A stretch of 64,000 bases of DNA, from NCBI GenBank assembly GCA_963665495.1, contig OY762289.1:1054001-1118000 (forward strand), in the 5' to 3' direction. The notes beneath the pieces were generated by a model. It did no database searches. It was not told the origin of the DNA and was given only the letters and a program-made list of their open reading frames with translations. This document shows, in pieces, positions 32,581 to 42,194 of the stretch. Source of the DNA: G963665495 sp963665495 (GTDB taxonomy: Bacteria; Desulfobacterota; Desulfovibrionia; Desulfovibrionales; Desulfovibrionaceae). Numbering within the stretch: position 1 is the stretch's first letter; every line of letters starts with the position of its first letter. The translations under genes were made by a program, and so were the position numbers.

Positions 32581-35500
32581 CTAACTTTTTATTATTCCGG
32601 CTAATCCGGCAATGAATAAGGATGTCAGCAACCAGCCCATGAAAATATGAACATAGAAATAGGCGCGAATTAGATGAAACCAGTGCCTGTTGCTCACTTT
32701 CTTTTGTATCCATTTATCAGGGCCATCTAACCAAAGAAGATTGATTGAGAACCAGTCGTCATTGGTTACAAAAGAGGTAAGCGATCGGTTATTTTGTTTT
32801 GCAAAGAGACTGAAAAAGCGCAAAGAGGGCTGCCAGAAGCTGCACTGATGCAGATCTATGAGAGGGATGAAACTGTCCAAAGAATAAATAAGCGGATTGA
32901 AAGGAGGATAAACAGTACGAAGTTTATGCTCGGCATTTTTTCTATAAACGATAGTTGTTGGATCTCCATCATAAATGAAATCCCCTGGGGTTGTCCGGGC
33001 GAACAATCCATAACGGTAAAAGCATGATGCCAGCAGGGTGCCCAAAGCAATGAACCCAGCGACGAACCAGAGGCTTTTTAATGGACGGTATCCGTAATCA
33101 ATGAAGAAGCCAGTCAGGTTGGACCATGTTTCTTCAAGGGGGGTCAGGTTAGAATGCTTCAGGCGTAATTTATTTTTTTGTATTTGGACATCAATGGCAG
33201 CTTCTTCATAACCTTGTTCTCGCAAAGCGTTTGATAGTTCTTCATACGGTTGAGGCGTATATGAAGCATCTGGAACAGTTCCAAGCCAATTGCTGTAGTA
33301 ATTTGCTAATTCTTGAGATTTTGAAAACATTTTGTTTTTTGTGTCATTATTTGTCGACTGTTCAGTCTCCAGAATTGGTATTTTTAGAGAATCATAATGA
33401 AAACCGTCAAGAAGCAGTTCTCCACTAAAAAGAGTACTGATTAATTCAAAACACTTAGCATGAGAGGACCTGAGATCGAGTTGACAATTCTTGATCCTGG
33501 GTTGAAAAAATTGTTTTATTGAAAAATGCCCTAACTCAGCATGGTTTATTTGTATTTTTCCAGTTACCAGTTGATTTTTTTCTAAAGATAATGTTCCTCC
33601 AACATGGAGATCCTGTGCGTATAACGATGGTCTTTCTTTTGTGTTGGATTGTATAATACAATCACTGATTGTCATATTTCGTTTTATATAAGAGCTTTCG
33701 AGATCTACTTGGTTGTTTAATGTTGCTAGTGTAATAATTAAATCCCCATCGATATCTAATCCGGAAGCATACAATGAATAAGGTAAGTTGAATATATTAT
33801 TACTTGCGTTGTTATTTTTATAGAAATTAGAATTATAACATATCAAATCTGCACCAATATGAGCAGCATACATGCTGATGCCGCCATAAAAATTGCAGTT
33901 GTTGATGAAAAAGCTATTTTTAACCTCAATATCATGAGCAATGAGTGTTAAATTGTTCTTGCTTCTGATAGTTACGTTATCCATATCAACTTGGTTTCCA
34001 ATATGGGAACCAAGGATGTCCAATTGACCATTTATTTGGGTGGTTCCTCTGATGCGTAATGAACCAAGAATATCCATGTTCTCTGCATTTATTGCAGTTC
34101 CTATTGCGTTGCTAAATTCAGCATCGATACACTCCAAATTTCTACCGATATTGGCGCCGTATAAGTTAACTGTACCCTCACTTTTAAACGCATCGCGCAT
34201 GAAGATGGAATTTCCAATCTTAAGGCTAAGAGCGTTTAATACGGTATCATAATAATTGAAGAATTGTCCACCGTCACAAACCATGGTGCCTGATATAGTT
34301 CCATTGAATAAATCTACAAGCCCTTTAGAAATAAAGGGAGTATTGGTAGTCTCGTTTTTGCTCAGATATAAATTCCCCCCAATTTTGACATTCTCAGCTC
34401 CAATTGAAATATTTTTTTCGTTTTCAAATCTGCTGCCCGAACACTCAAGATTATTTCTTATTTCTGCAGCATAGAGATTGATTTCTCCATTGCTATAACA
34501 TCCATTTCTAAAAAATATACTACCAGCGACAATAAGTGCGTCAGCAAGTATGGTAGTTTTATTCTTATTGTAAAAATGCCCGTTGTCGCAATTTAAGTTT
34601 TTTTTGATCTCTGCGTTCGATAAATTGATTGTTCCAAAAGCTGAAAAATTATTATTAAAAAAGATATTTCCATGAATTTTTGAATTTGAGGCATCTATAA
34701 CCGTTGCATAAGAATTAAAGAATGCACCGTCACTACAATCAAAATTTTTACCAATGGTAGCACGTTGAATGTCAATAGATCCTTCACTGTAAAAAGACCC
34801 ATTCATTAAAATATCATTGCCAATATAACTATCTTGTAAATCAATACTTATCATAGAATTATTTTTAAAAGTGCTATTGCAAAACTCAACGTTTTTGCCA
34901 ATGTTTGCACCCCTTAAATCTATCTTTCCTTTGCTTATAGCGTTATTTAAAAAAATATGCTTATTAACTTTAATGCTTTCGGCCTCTATTGTATAATATT
35001 CAACGTTAATAAGTTCACTATTTACTAACTCTAAGTTTTCACCAATATAAGCATGCTTGAAATTAATTGATCCTTCACTTTTGAAGCCATTACGCATGAA
35101 TACGGAATTTCCAACTTTAACAGCTTCTGCAAAAATACTTTCCTGAGTATTATTTCTAAAAGTTCCGCCACCACAGACTATGTTTTTGCCAATTGTAGCC
35201 TTACAGAGGTCTATAACCCCTTCGCTTGAAAAAGATCCATCCATTAAAAGGTCCCTGCCGATATAACTGTCATGTAAATCAATAGTTTCCTTTTCGGGGT
35301 TTTTGAAAGTAGCATTGCTGCATTCAATAGTTTTACCTATGTTGGCACTCGTTAGATTTAATCTCCCTTCACAAGTAGAATTATTGATGAAGATATTTTG
35401 GGATACGGTAATGCTTTCAGCATCTATTGTATCATATTTATTATTATTATTGAGAAAAAGAGCATCATGTAATTCTAAGTTAATTCCAATAGTAGAATAT

Positions 35501-36315
35501 TTTAAAATTATTGATCCTTCACTTTTAAATCCATTTCGCATGAAAATAGATCCGCCAATAGATGATGATTCTGCGTTAATTGTAATTCTATTGTTGCTTG
35601 TTATTTTGTATCCATTCAAGTTAAGTGCTTTTCCAATTTTAGAGTAAAATAAATCTAGTTCTCCCTTAGTTATTGATTGTTCGGCTCTAAAATAATTTTT
35701 AACTATTGAATCTTCTGCAATTATAGATGCTGTGTATGAATTGGAAAGATTTATGCCTGAACAAGTGATGCCTTCCATATCAATATCTGATTTTATTAAG
35801 CAATGGGTCAGTTCGAGGGGACCTTTTAGAGAACACTTAAAGAGTTGAAGTTTGCCCTCGATTATTGCATTCTTTATGCGTATCCCTCTATTGGTTAGGA
35901 AAGTCGAAGAAATAGGCTCTCTGCATAACCATTCGATACATTTCGAACGAATACGGTAGCGTGCCCCCCATTTATCTTTGCCCGAAGAATCACATTTTAG
36001 TAATTCTTCGGGAGAAAGTAATTCCCCATCGTGAATTTTTATCCAATATCCATTACCTGTATGATGTATCAAAAGTTTTTCCGCATTTGTGAAGCCTTTA
36101 TATGAGGAGCCGTCGACAGGAATATCACTTAGTTGGGGCAAAAGTTCTTTTCGGGCCAGCTCCAACAAGGCTTTTCCCTGGTCGGAGCCCATAGCAAAGG
36201 CTGTACTGTGAAAACAACAGAAGAAGGCACACATCGCCAATAAGCTTATAGGTCTAAGCGTAGCAGGTGCAGTAGATTTATAAAAAATTATGCGTACGTG
36301 TTTATGTATTTTCAT
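32581..36315 (-). CDS. Giant membrane-anchored beta-solenoid (pentapeptide-like) repeat protein
   Basis: A 1244-residue protein, very AT-rich against its neighbours. A signal peptide ends near 'HSTAFA'. Residues about 130-930 are repeats of roughly 48-50 residues of the type GNSIFMRNGFKSEGSI / ANIGKNLEC / F-x-N / T-I-x-A-E, which should form a long right-handed beta helix. The C-terminal 200 residues hold two membrane helices (WFVAGFIALGTLLASCFY and the last 22 residues). Similar repeats occur in proteins of actinobacteria and proteobacteria labelled membrane-associated oxidoreductases, but I see no redox motif. ATG 36315 is chosen; a TTG at 36351 is in frame. Composition suggests transfer. 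Function unknown. Confidence 0.85.
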   Translation of the reverse strand: MKIHKHVRIIFYKSTAPATLRPISLLAMCAFFCCFHSTAFAMGSDQGKALLELARKELLPQLSDIPVDGSSYKGFTNAEKLLIHHTGNGYWIKIHDGELLSPEELLKCDSSGKDKWGARYRIRSKCIEWLCREPISSTFLTNRGIRIKNAIIEGKLQLFKCSLKGPLELTHCLIKSDIDMEGITCSGINLSNSYTASIIAEDSIVKNYFRAEQSITKGELDLFYSKIGKALNLNGYKITSNNRITINAESSSIGGSIFMRNGFKSEGSIILKYSTIGINLELHDALFLNNNNKYDTIDAESITVSQNIFINNSTCEGRLNLTSANIGKTIECSNATFKNPEKETIDLHDSYIGRDLLMDGSFSSEGVIDLCKATIGKNIVCGGGTFRNNTQESIFAEAVKVGNSVFMRNGFKSEGSINFKHAYIGENLELVNSELINVEYYTIEAESIKVNKHIFLNNAISKGKIDLRGANIGKNVEFCNSTFKNNSMISIDLQDSYIGNDILMNGSFYSEGSIDIQRATIGKNFDCSDGAFFNSYATVIDASNSKIHGNIFFNNNFSAFGTINLSNAEIKKNLNCDNGHFYNKNKTTILADALIVAGSIFFRNGCYSNGEINLYAAEIRNNLECSGSRFENEKNISIGAENVKIGGNLYLSKNETTNTPFISKGLVDLFNGTISGTMVCDGGQFFNYYDTVLNALSLKIGNSIFMRDAFKSEGTVNLYGANIGRNLECIDAEFSNAIGTAINAENMDILGSLRIRGTTQINGQLDILGSHIGNQVDMDNVTIRSKNNLTLIAHDIEVKNSFFINNCNFYGGISMYAAHIGADLICYNSNFYKNNNASNNIFNLPYSLYASGLDIDGDLIITLATLNNQVDLESSYIKRNMTISDCIIQSNTKERPSLYAQDLHVGGTLSLEKNQLVTGKIQINHAELGHFSIKQFFQPRIKNCQLDLRSSHAKCFELISTLFSGELLLDGFHYDSLKIPILETEQSTNNDTKNKMFSKSQELANYYSNWLGTVPDASYTPQPYEELSNALREQGYEEAAIDVQIQKNKLRLKHSNLTPLEETWSNLTGFFIDYGYRPLKSLWFVAGFIALGTLLASCFYRYGLFARTTPGDFIYDGDPTTIVYRKNAEHKLRTVYPPFNPLIYSLDSFIPLIDLHQCSFWQPSLRFFSLFAKQNNRSLTSFVTNDDWFSINLLWLDGPDKWIQKKVSNRHWFHLIRAYFYVHIFMGWLLTSLFIAGLAGIIKS

Positions 36316-36444
36316 TTTTTTTTCTATACTACAATTGATCACCGTTAGCAATTTTTCTTCTTGTTCCTCTCCATACTAATAATGTCGCCTCCAGTCTCGT
36401 ATGTGTACTGTTTAGCGCTTGTTGTTCGTCGCGCAGCTTACTTG

Positions 36445-36665
36445 CCATCTGGCCATCCATGAACGCGGCTTATTAACTTTTTGCTCGAAGAGGCCTGGAT
36501 TTTTGTATTTCAGGCAGGCGTTCGTCTATCTGTTGCCTCTGTGAGTTCTGATCTTGCTGGAGGCCGGCGTACGAGGTATTGGAATTCGAAAAATCTGCCC
36601 AGGTTGTTACTGCGTTATGCGCTTCTGCAGGTGCTCCTGCTTGGCCGTGTACCCCGTGAACGCCT
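36445..36665 (+). pseudogene. Decayed copy of the downstream GT-C glycosyltransferase gene
   Basis: The DNA aligns in order with the intact gene near 39560-39760. ACTTTTTGCTC, GGCAGGCG, TATCTGTTGCCTCTG, GGAGGCC-GGCGTACG and CTGCGTTA-GCGCTTCTG match at about 36476, 36513, 36528, 36558 and 36611. The gaps between these matches differ and no open frame spans them. One frame still reads LLLRYALL, as in the intact protein. It is a remnant of a paralogue with internal deletions. Limits are approximate. Confidence 0.75.
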
Positions 36666-36730
36666 TTTTCCCGGATGTTTCGTATTTTGGCCCCGGATCC
36701 CATGACCACAGCCCCCGGTTTTTTATAAAG

Positions 36731-36764
36731 TTGACTTTAAAAATCGGCGGGTCTAACTAGTTAG
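36731..36764 (+). promoter_or_regulatory. Promoter with palindromic operator before the radical SAM gene
   Basis: TTGACT (36731-36736), a 17-base spacer and TAACTA (36754-36759). The -10 is embedded in a perfect 12-base palindrome CTAACTAGTTAG (36753-36764), a likely regulator site. The RNA start would give a leader of about 110 bases. Confidence 0.5.
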
Positions 36765-36878
36765 CTTCAAATTGTCGCAAATCCGCCGCACACGCCGAGA
36801 CTTTGAAGTCATCGCGTCGAGCGCATATTCAAAAAACACAAACGTCGATTTTTTCGGCCCTACGATGAGGTAGCACCA

Positions 36879-38717
36879 GTGGCTTTCACCAAGGAAATGA
36901 AGCTGCAGAACGAGAACGCGCTCTGGGAGGCGGTGCAAAACCAGCAGACCTACCTGCCTGCATTCCCCCCGCGGATTACTTTTCAAACCAGCAGACGTTG
37001 CAATCTTTCCTGTCGGATGTGCTATCATTTCTCACATAAATATATCCATAATATCAATCCCATGACTCTTCCGGCCATGGATGTCCGGCTTATCCATAAA
37101 GTCGCGGAAGAGCTTTTTCCCACCATGCAGTATTATGAAGCCACACTGCTGGGAGATCCTTTTCTGTCGCCCCATCTGGAGACGGAACTGGCTCTGGGCG
37201 AACATTATAATGTCTACATGCGTCCCACCACCAACGGCACCACGTTGACCGAAGCAATGCTCGAACGGATCAACGGGCGCGTGGACTGGCTGAAGTGCAG
37301 TTTTGACAGCCACTTGCGGCATATTTACAACAATATCCGCATCGGTGCCGAATTCGAGGACACGGTCCGCAAGCTCAAGAGGTTTGCCAAGGCCCGCGAG
37401 AGCATGAATCCCAAGCCGTACTTCAGGCTAGGCATCGTACTCAACAGTATGAACTATGTGGAATTCCCCGAGTATTTTATCTGGGCGCACGAAGAACTCG
37501 GCGTGGATGACGTGGAGATGATGGGCATCAACGTCGATGCGCACCACATTGAATCTCTGGGCATTTTCGACGAAGGCGAACGCGTCAATAAAGTCCTGGA
37601 CCAGGTGGTGGATCTGGCGTTCGAGAAAAAATACAAACTGCGTCTCGACTTTACGCGTATGCCGGTTGCCGGCGGCGACAGATTCGTCTGCCAGAAGCGC
37701 AGCGCGGAGTTGCAGGAAATGCAGAAAAGCATCGGCTTTGTGCCTCCGCGTGATTTCGAAAAAATGAGCTATGCCATTCAGAACCCGCGTGCGCGGCGTA
37801 TCTGCGGACCGTCGGGCTATATCTTCAGCAACAACATGCGGCGCCAGGACGTTTGCGAGGAATTTTTCAACCGTCCGTTCATCATCGACAACGGCAACGT
37901 CGAAGCCTGCGGCAATTGCAACACCTACCTTGCCGGCAATCTCAAGCACCAGAATTTTTCGGAAATCTGGAACAACGAACTCTACCAGGACGTTCGCCGT
38001 GCCATGTACAAGGGAAAAATCAAGGTCGACTGGTACCCGGCCTGCAATGACTGCATCTGCATGGGCGTCACCTACGACCGCGGACGTTCGGACCACCGCC
38101 ATGTCTGTTTCTACCGCGTAACAGACACGCTCGCCAACGGAGAAGGGCGCGTGAGCGTAGGCGATACGCACGGGCCTGTGGACTGGCCGGGCGAGTATGC
38201 CGAAGCCGATTATCTGAAACGCATCAAAGAATTTCAGGATTACAGCGTTGTGACCAACCAACCCGGCGTTGTGTACCTTTCGGATCTTGTTCGTCAGGAC
38301 TCCTCCGTACAGAAGGCCGGTTTCGGAGTGGACAAGATGGACACCTTCACGCCTCTTGCCCTGAGCCGTACGCGCTACATCAAGGGCTTGTACGCCGAAG
38401 CCTATGCCGAGCTTGTCTATCAGGCTCCGGAAAATGCCCAGGCCTTCAAGGCCGTCATCGGACTGTTCGACGCGGAAAACGAGCAACGCCACATTGGCGG
38501 CGACGCACCAGGCTTTGCGGGCGAAGTCCGCATGAAAGTGCTGGTCAACGGCAAGGAAGCGTTCTGCTCGGATTGCATAACCGCTGACAAGCCCGGGCAG
38601 GCCATCGAAGTTCCGCTCAAGGGCGGCGAGATGCTGACGTTGATAACCGAGCAGTGGGATCCCAAAAAACCGGGACCGGGCTGGGCTCTGTGGGCGGATG
38701 CCCATTTCACGGTCTGA
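36879..38717 (+). CDS. Radical SAM/SPASM protein with C-terminal NPCBM-like domain
   Basis: A 612-residue protein. The radical SAM cluster motif is C41-N-L-S-C45-R-M-C48. The SPASM region at about 310-415 has many cysteines (RRICGPSG, DVCEEF, EACGNCNTY, YPACNDCICMG, HVCFY), enough for two auxiliary clusters. Residues about 500-612 differ: 'FKAVIGLFDAENEQ', 'GEVRMKVLVNGKEAF', 'IEVPLKGGEMLTLITEQ' and 'WALWADAHF' follow the NPCBM carbohydrate-binding pattern. The start is GTG with GAGG eight bases upstream. The neighbouring glycosyltransferase, sulfotransferase and Wzt-like genes suggest glycan or peptide-glycan chemistry; the substrate is unknown. Confidence 0.85.
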   Translation: MAFTKEMKLQNENALWEAVQNQQTYLPAFPPRITFQTSRRCNLSCRMCYHFSHKYIHNINPMTLPAMDVRLIHKVAEELFPTMQYYEATLLGDPFLSPHLETELALGEHYNVYMRPTTNGTTLTEAMLERINGRVDWLKCSFDSHLRHIYNNIRIGAEFEDTVRKLKRFAKARESMNPKPYFRLGIVLNSMNYVEFPEYFIWAHEELGVDDVEMMGINVDAHHIESLGIFDEGERVNKVLDQVVDLAFEKKYKLRLDFTRMPVAGGDRFVCQKRSAELQEMQKSIGFVPPRDFEKMSYAIQNPRARRICGPSGYIFSNNMRRQDVCEEFFNRPFIIDNGNVEACGNCNTYLAGNLKHQNFSEIWNNELYQDVRRAMYKGKIKVDWYPACNDCICMGVTYDRGRSDHRHVCFYRVTDTLANGEGRVSVGDTHGPVDWPGEYAEADYLKRIKEFQDYSVVTNQPGVVYLSDLVRQDSSVQKAGFGVDKMDTFTPLALSRTRYIKGLYAEAYAELVYQAPENAQAFKAVIGLFDAENEQRHIGGDAPGFAGEVRMKVLVNGKEAFCSDCITADKPGQAIEVPLKGGEMLTLITEQWDPKKPGPGWALWADAHFTV

Positions 38718-38757
38718 GTCGTTATAGAACAGGCGTCCTCGTATTTTAATCCGACAT

Positions 38758-38798
38758 AAGGCAGAGCGAAAAGGGATACCGCCTTTTTGCTCTGCCTT
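38758..38798. terminator. Hairpin terminator after the radical SAM gene
   Basis: AAGGCAGAGC pairs with GCTCTGCCTT, and inner GAAAAGG with CCTTTTT. It lies 40 bases after the stop. There is no long T run after it. Confidence 0.6.
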
Positions 38799-38923
38799 CA
38801 GTTATTCTGGTCCTGCGAAATTGAGATCTTGAGGATGTTGTCTTTGTCCGCCCCTTGATCAGGACTTCTCCATCCCGTATAGCTTCGGGCGATGCAAGCA
38901 CTCCAACCAAAACTAACCGGCCA

Positions 38924-40582
38924 ATGATGTTATTCTCCGCTTTTTCCTTTGCTTCCTCAGATGCGTCCACGTCGCGCGCGCCTTTGGGCTGGTCGCCGTT
39001 CCAGGTGGTGGTGGCCTGTTACCTGGGGCTGACCGCGTTGTATTTTCTGCTCGGGTATATGGGCGATTGGGGCGGTCGCTTGGCGCCGGTGGACAGCGCA
39101 TATTACTACATGTACCTGCGTTCGCTGTTTTTTGACGGCAATCTGGATTTCAGCAACGAAGTAGGACGCTTGTTCGGCGAGGCTTTTGTCCGGCAGACCC
39201 TGATTCCTGCGACTGGGCTGCCGGGAAACAACTGGTCCGTGGGACCGGCCATTTTCTGGCTGCCGTTTTTTCTGCTGGCGCACGGGGCCACGCTGTTGGC
39301 TAATAGTTTTGGCGCGGATCTGGCCGCGGACGGCTATTCGGTGCTTTATCCTGCCTGTATCTGGGTGGGGAATTCGTTGTACTGCCTGCTGGGGTTCTGG
39401 TTCGTGGCCCGTGTAGTCGAACGTTTTGCCGCCCCCCGGGCCGCGTATGTCGCCTGCCTGACGCTGTTGTTCGCCACGCAACTGACCTATTATATCTGGC
39501 CGCTCACGGCCATGGCCCATAATACGGCTTTTCTGATGGCCGCGGCCTATACGTACTTTTTGCTCAAAAAAGGCGTGGACTACCGTACGGTGCTTTGCGG
39601 AGGCGTTTTGTTTCTGTGCCGCTGGCAGGCGGTCCTGTATCTGTTGCCTCTGTTCCTTCTGGCCTTGCAGGAGGCCTGGCGTACGCTCCGACGGAATCCG
39701 GAAGGCCTGTCCAAACTGCTGCTGCGTTACGCGCTTCTGTCGCTGCTCCTGCTGCTGGCCATATCTCCGCAACTACTGACCTGGAAGTATCTTTACGACA
39801 GCTTTGTGGTCATCCCGCACGGCAGGGGGTTCATTCATCTGTCGCATCTGAAAATCTGGCCCGTGCTTTTTTCCCTGCAAAAGGGCGTCTTTTCCTGGCA
39901 TCCGGCGTTGCTTTTCGGCATTGCAGGGCTGGTGCTGCTTTACCGCCGGGAAGCGTTCTGGGGACTGAGTTTTCTGGCGGCCATCGTGCTGCAACTGCTG
40001 CTTATTTCGAGCCTGGAATGCTGGTGGGCCGGGTGGTCCTTTGGCCAGCGTTTTATGATCGAGGCCCTGCCGTTTCTGGCCGTCGGCCTGGGCGTGCTGT
40101 ACGGGCGGCTTCCTTCGGGACCGCGCCGCGTATTGCTTGTTTGTCTGCTGGTTCTGGCTCTTTGGAACCAGCTTTTCCTCTATCAGTACCAATACGGTCT
40201 GGTGCCCCGTGCGGAAGGGATGACCGCGCGGCAGTTTTTTATCGACAAATTTCATATTCCCACACGGGCCAGAGCCAAGCACCTACTACGCGAGGCCCTG
40301 AAGATGGAGCGTACGGGGGATACGGCGGCTTTCAAACGCTATGCACTGCAGGCGCGCGACCTGAATCCCTATGAAGAACGGACCGCCATGGCCGCGGGCC
40401 TGGCCTGCATTCTTGAACAGGACCAGGCCGAAGGGATACGGATTTTTGCGTATCTGCAATCCCTGCAACCTGAAGAATCGCTCTATTCCCGGACGTTGAC
40501 CAGGCTGCGGGCAGGGGAGCAACCCGGTCCGGAATTGCTGGAGGACCTGCGGGCGCGTCTGGTCAAACTCGTGAATTCGTGA
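38924..40582 (+). CDS. GT-C-type membrane glycosyltransferase-like protein
   Basis: A protein of about 552 residues with ten or more membrane helices. The first loop 'APVDSAYYYMYLRSLFFDGNLDF' carries the acidic pair typical of GT-C enzymes that use lipid-linked sugars, and 'SLECWWAGWSFGQRFMIEALPFL' is a second conserved-looking loop. The C-terminal 120 residues are soluble and helical with a TPR-like look (AALQARDLNPYEERTA region). Start is uncertain: tandem ATGs at 38924/38927 lack a good ribosome site. A decayed paralogue lies at 36445. Acceptor unknown. Confidence 0.75.
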   Translation: MMLFSAFSFASSDASTSRAPLGWSPFQVVVACYLGLTALYFLLGYMGDWGGRLAPVDSAYYYMYLRSLFFDGNLDFSNEVGRLFGEAFVRQTLIPATGLPGNNWSVGPAIFWLPFFLLAHGATLLANSFGADLAADGYSVLYPACIWVGNSLYCLLGFWFVARVVERFAAPRAAYVACLTLLFATQLTYYIWPLTAMAHNTAFLMAAAYTYFLLKKGVDYRTVLCGGVLFLCRWQAVLYLLPLFLLALQEAWRTLRRNPEGLSKLLLRYALLSLLLLLAISPQLLTWKYLYDSFVVIPHGRGFIHLSHLKIWPVLFSLQKGVFSWHPALLFGIAGLVLLYRREAFWGLSFLAAIVLQLLLISSLECWWAGWSFGQRFMIEALPFLAVGLGVLYGRLPSGPRRVLLVCLLVLALWNQLFLYQYQYGLVPRAEGMTARQFFIDKFHIPTRARAKHLLREALKMERTGDTAAFKRYALQARDLNPYEERTAMAAGLACILEQDQAEGIRIFAYLQSLQPEESLYSRTLTRLRAGEQPGPELLEDLRARLVKLVNS

Positions 40583-40701
40583 GGATGACTTTCGGATTTA
40601 AGTAAAGATTGCTTCATGTTGTCTTATTGTAAATACAAAAAGTTGATGCACGGGGCCGAAAATGATAGCCAGAACGCACCAGACCCCGTAAGGAGCAGCG
40701 A

Positions 40702-41214
40702 ATGGCCAAAAATGGAAATGGAAAACCCCGCCGCAGGTCCCGTACGCCGGATCTTGTGATTCTGATCGTCAGCCTTATTCTTCTGGCCGGAGGCATTTAC
40801 TACTATTACCAGGTCACGAAGTACGATATCAAACACAACCCCAAATATTCCAAAGTTTCAGGCGAGGTAGGGCCCCAGTTCGAAAAACTGAGCAAGTACC
40901 TGGACAAACTCGCCATGTATTATAAGGGCGGCCAGAATATTCCGTCCAAGGCCTTGCGCCAGGAAGAAAACAAGCTGGTGGGGGACTTTTTTTATTACCT
41001 GAAGAACGTGGGCGTGAACGACGGCGTATTCGGCTATTGTCTTGTGGCGGAGCACTACAAAAACCATGGCCGGGCCTATTATTCGTCAGTTCCGGTCAAT
41101 AATCCCACCTGGGACGGCAAGCGCAGTTATTACCACTACGTTTTCGGAGTCGAACCACAGCCTGATCTCAATGGTCCGTGCAATGCGAGCGTGATCACCA
41201 AATCCAAGAAATAG
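40702..41214 (+). CDS. Uncharacterised single-pass membrane protein
   Basis: A 170-residue protein. A basic start (RRRSRTP) is followed by one membrane helix at about 18-38 (LVILIVSLILLAGGIYYYYQV). The rest is an outside-facing, Tyr-rich domain (DGKRSYYHYVFGVEPQP) with two cysteines (FGYCLVAE, NGPCNAS) that might form a disulfide. AAGGAG lies seven bases before the ATG. I do not recognise the family. It sits between the glycosyltransferase and the metallo-hydrolase genes. Confidence 0.7.
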   Translation: MAKNGNGKPRRRSRTPDLVILIVSLILLAGGIYYYYQVTKYDIKHNPKYSKVSGEVGPQFEKLSKYLDKLAMYYKGGQNIPSKALRQEENKLVGDFFYYLKNVGVNDGVFGYCLVAEHYKNHGRAYYSSVPVNNPTWDGKRSYYHYVFGVEPQPDLNGPCNASVITKSKK

Positions 41215-41441
41215 CAGGCGGGGAAATTCCCGCAAGAAAAGGAGTAGTTTTTCTCTTGACCTCGGCCGTTTTTTCGGCATTCTCTTTACCTGACGCACAA
41301 AGTGGTTATTGTTGAAACACTGAGGTCTGGAAATCGCCCCGACGCACGCGGTGGTTCGCGGCCAAGGCCGCCGGACGCACTGTGACCTTTTGCGCGCTCC
41401 GATTCCTTTTTCGTATCACGTATAGCAAGGAGTGTGTGCAC

Positions 41442-42188
41442 ATGGCGCAATATACGATCCGTCCCATTGTCAACGGTTCCAAGCAGTTCGACATGGGAAT
41501 GATGACCTATCAACAGCATTACGGCACCCCGTATACCATCCCTATTTACACCTGGCTGCTGCAGGGCGGCACAAAAAATATCCTGGTGGACACGGGTGAA
41601 ATGAACCCGATTCAGTCCGAAGCGCGTGAAGCGGCGCTTGGAGGGAAAATCTATACCTTTGAGCAAGGGCTGGCGCGGTTCGGCCTGAAGCCGGAGGACA
41701 TCGACGTCATCATCCATACGCATCTGCACAATGATCATTGCGAGAACGATTACAAGTGCGAGAACGCGGTGATCTACGCGCACGAACTGGAACTGCAGCA
41801 TATCCATAACCCGCATCCGCTGGATATCCGTTATCTGGAAGATTTTATTCTGGATGTGGAGGAAAACGGCCAGGTGCGGACCATGACGGACGGCCAGGAG
41901 ATCGAGCCGGGCATAACCGTACTGCATACGCCGGCACATACGCCCGGCGGCATGTCCGTGGCCATTGATACGGCCAAAGGCAAGGCGATCATTACGGGCT
42001 TTTGTGTGATTGCGGAAAATTTCAATCCGTCAAAAGAAGTCCGGGCCATGGAAATGGAAGTCATCCCACCCGGAACGGTGGTCAATTCCTACCAGGCCTA
42101 TGACATGATGCTGCAGGTCCGGGATATGGCCGACATCCTGATTCCCCTGCACGAACCCGCCTACGCGTCCGTAGATTCCATTCCATAA
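41442..42188 (+). CDS. Metallo-beta-lactamase-fold hydrolase (N-acyl homoserine lactonase-like)
   Basis: A 248-residue MBL-fold protein. The zinc motif is 'HTHLHNDHC' near residue 99. Later ligands include the His in 'LHTPAHTPGGMSV', and 'LIPLHEPAY' lies near the end. The layout resembles AHL lactonases and related short-chain hydrolases, but the substrate cannot be read from sequence. ATG 41442 has AAGGAG nine bases upstream; the frame open to 41382 is not used. A perfect terminator follows. Confidence 0.85.
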   Translation: MAQYTIRPIVNGSKQFDMGMMTYQQHYGTPYTIPIYTWLLQGGTKNILVDTGEMNPIQSEAREAALGGKIYTFEQGLARFGLKPEDIDVIIHTHLHNDHCENDYKCENAVIYAHELELQHIHNPHPLDIRYLEDFILDVEENGQVRTMTDGQEIEPGITVLHTPAHTPGGMSVAIDTAKGKAIITGFCVIAENFNPSKEVRAMEMEVIPPGTVVNSYQAYDMMLQVRDMADILIPLHEPAYASVDSIP

Positions 42189-42194
42189 AAAAAT

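Noticed and set aside
32581..36315. CRISPR-like or DNA-level repeat array inside the AT-rich gene
   Set aside because: The repetition is at protein level with diverged DNA, and the frame is open throughout.
36481..36705. 74-residue plus-strand frame as an intact small gene
   Set aside because: Its LLLRYALL segment matches the intact glycosyltransferase, but the surrounding matches lie in other frames, so it is part of a decayed copy.
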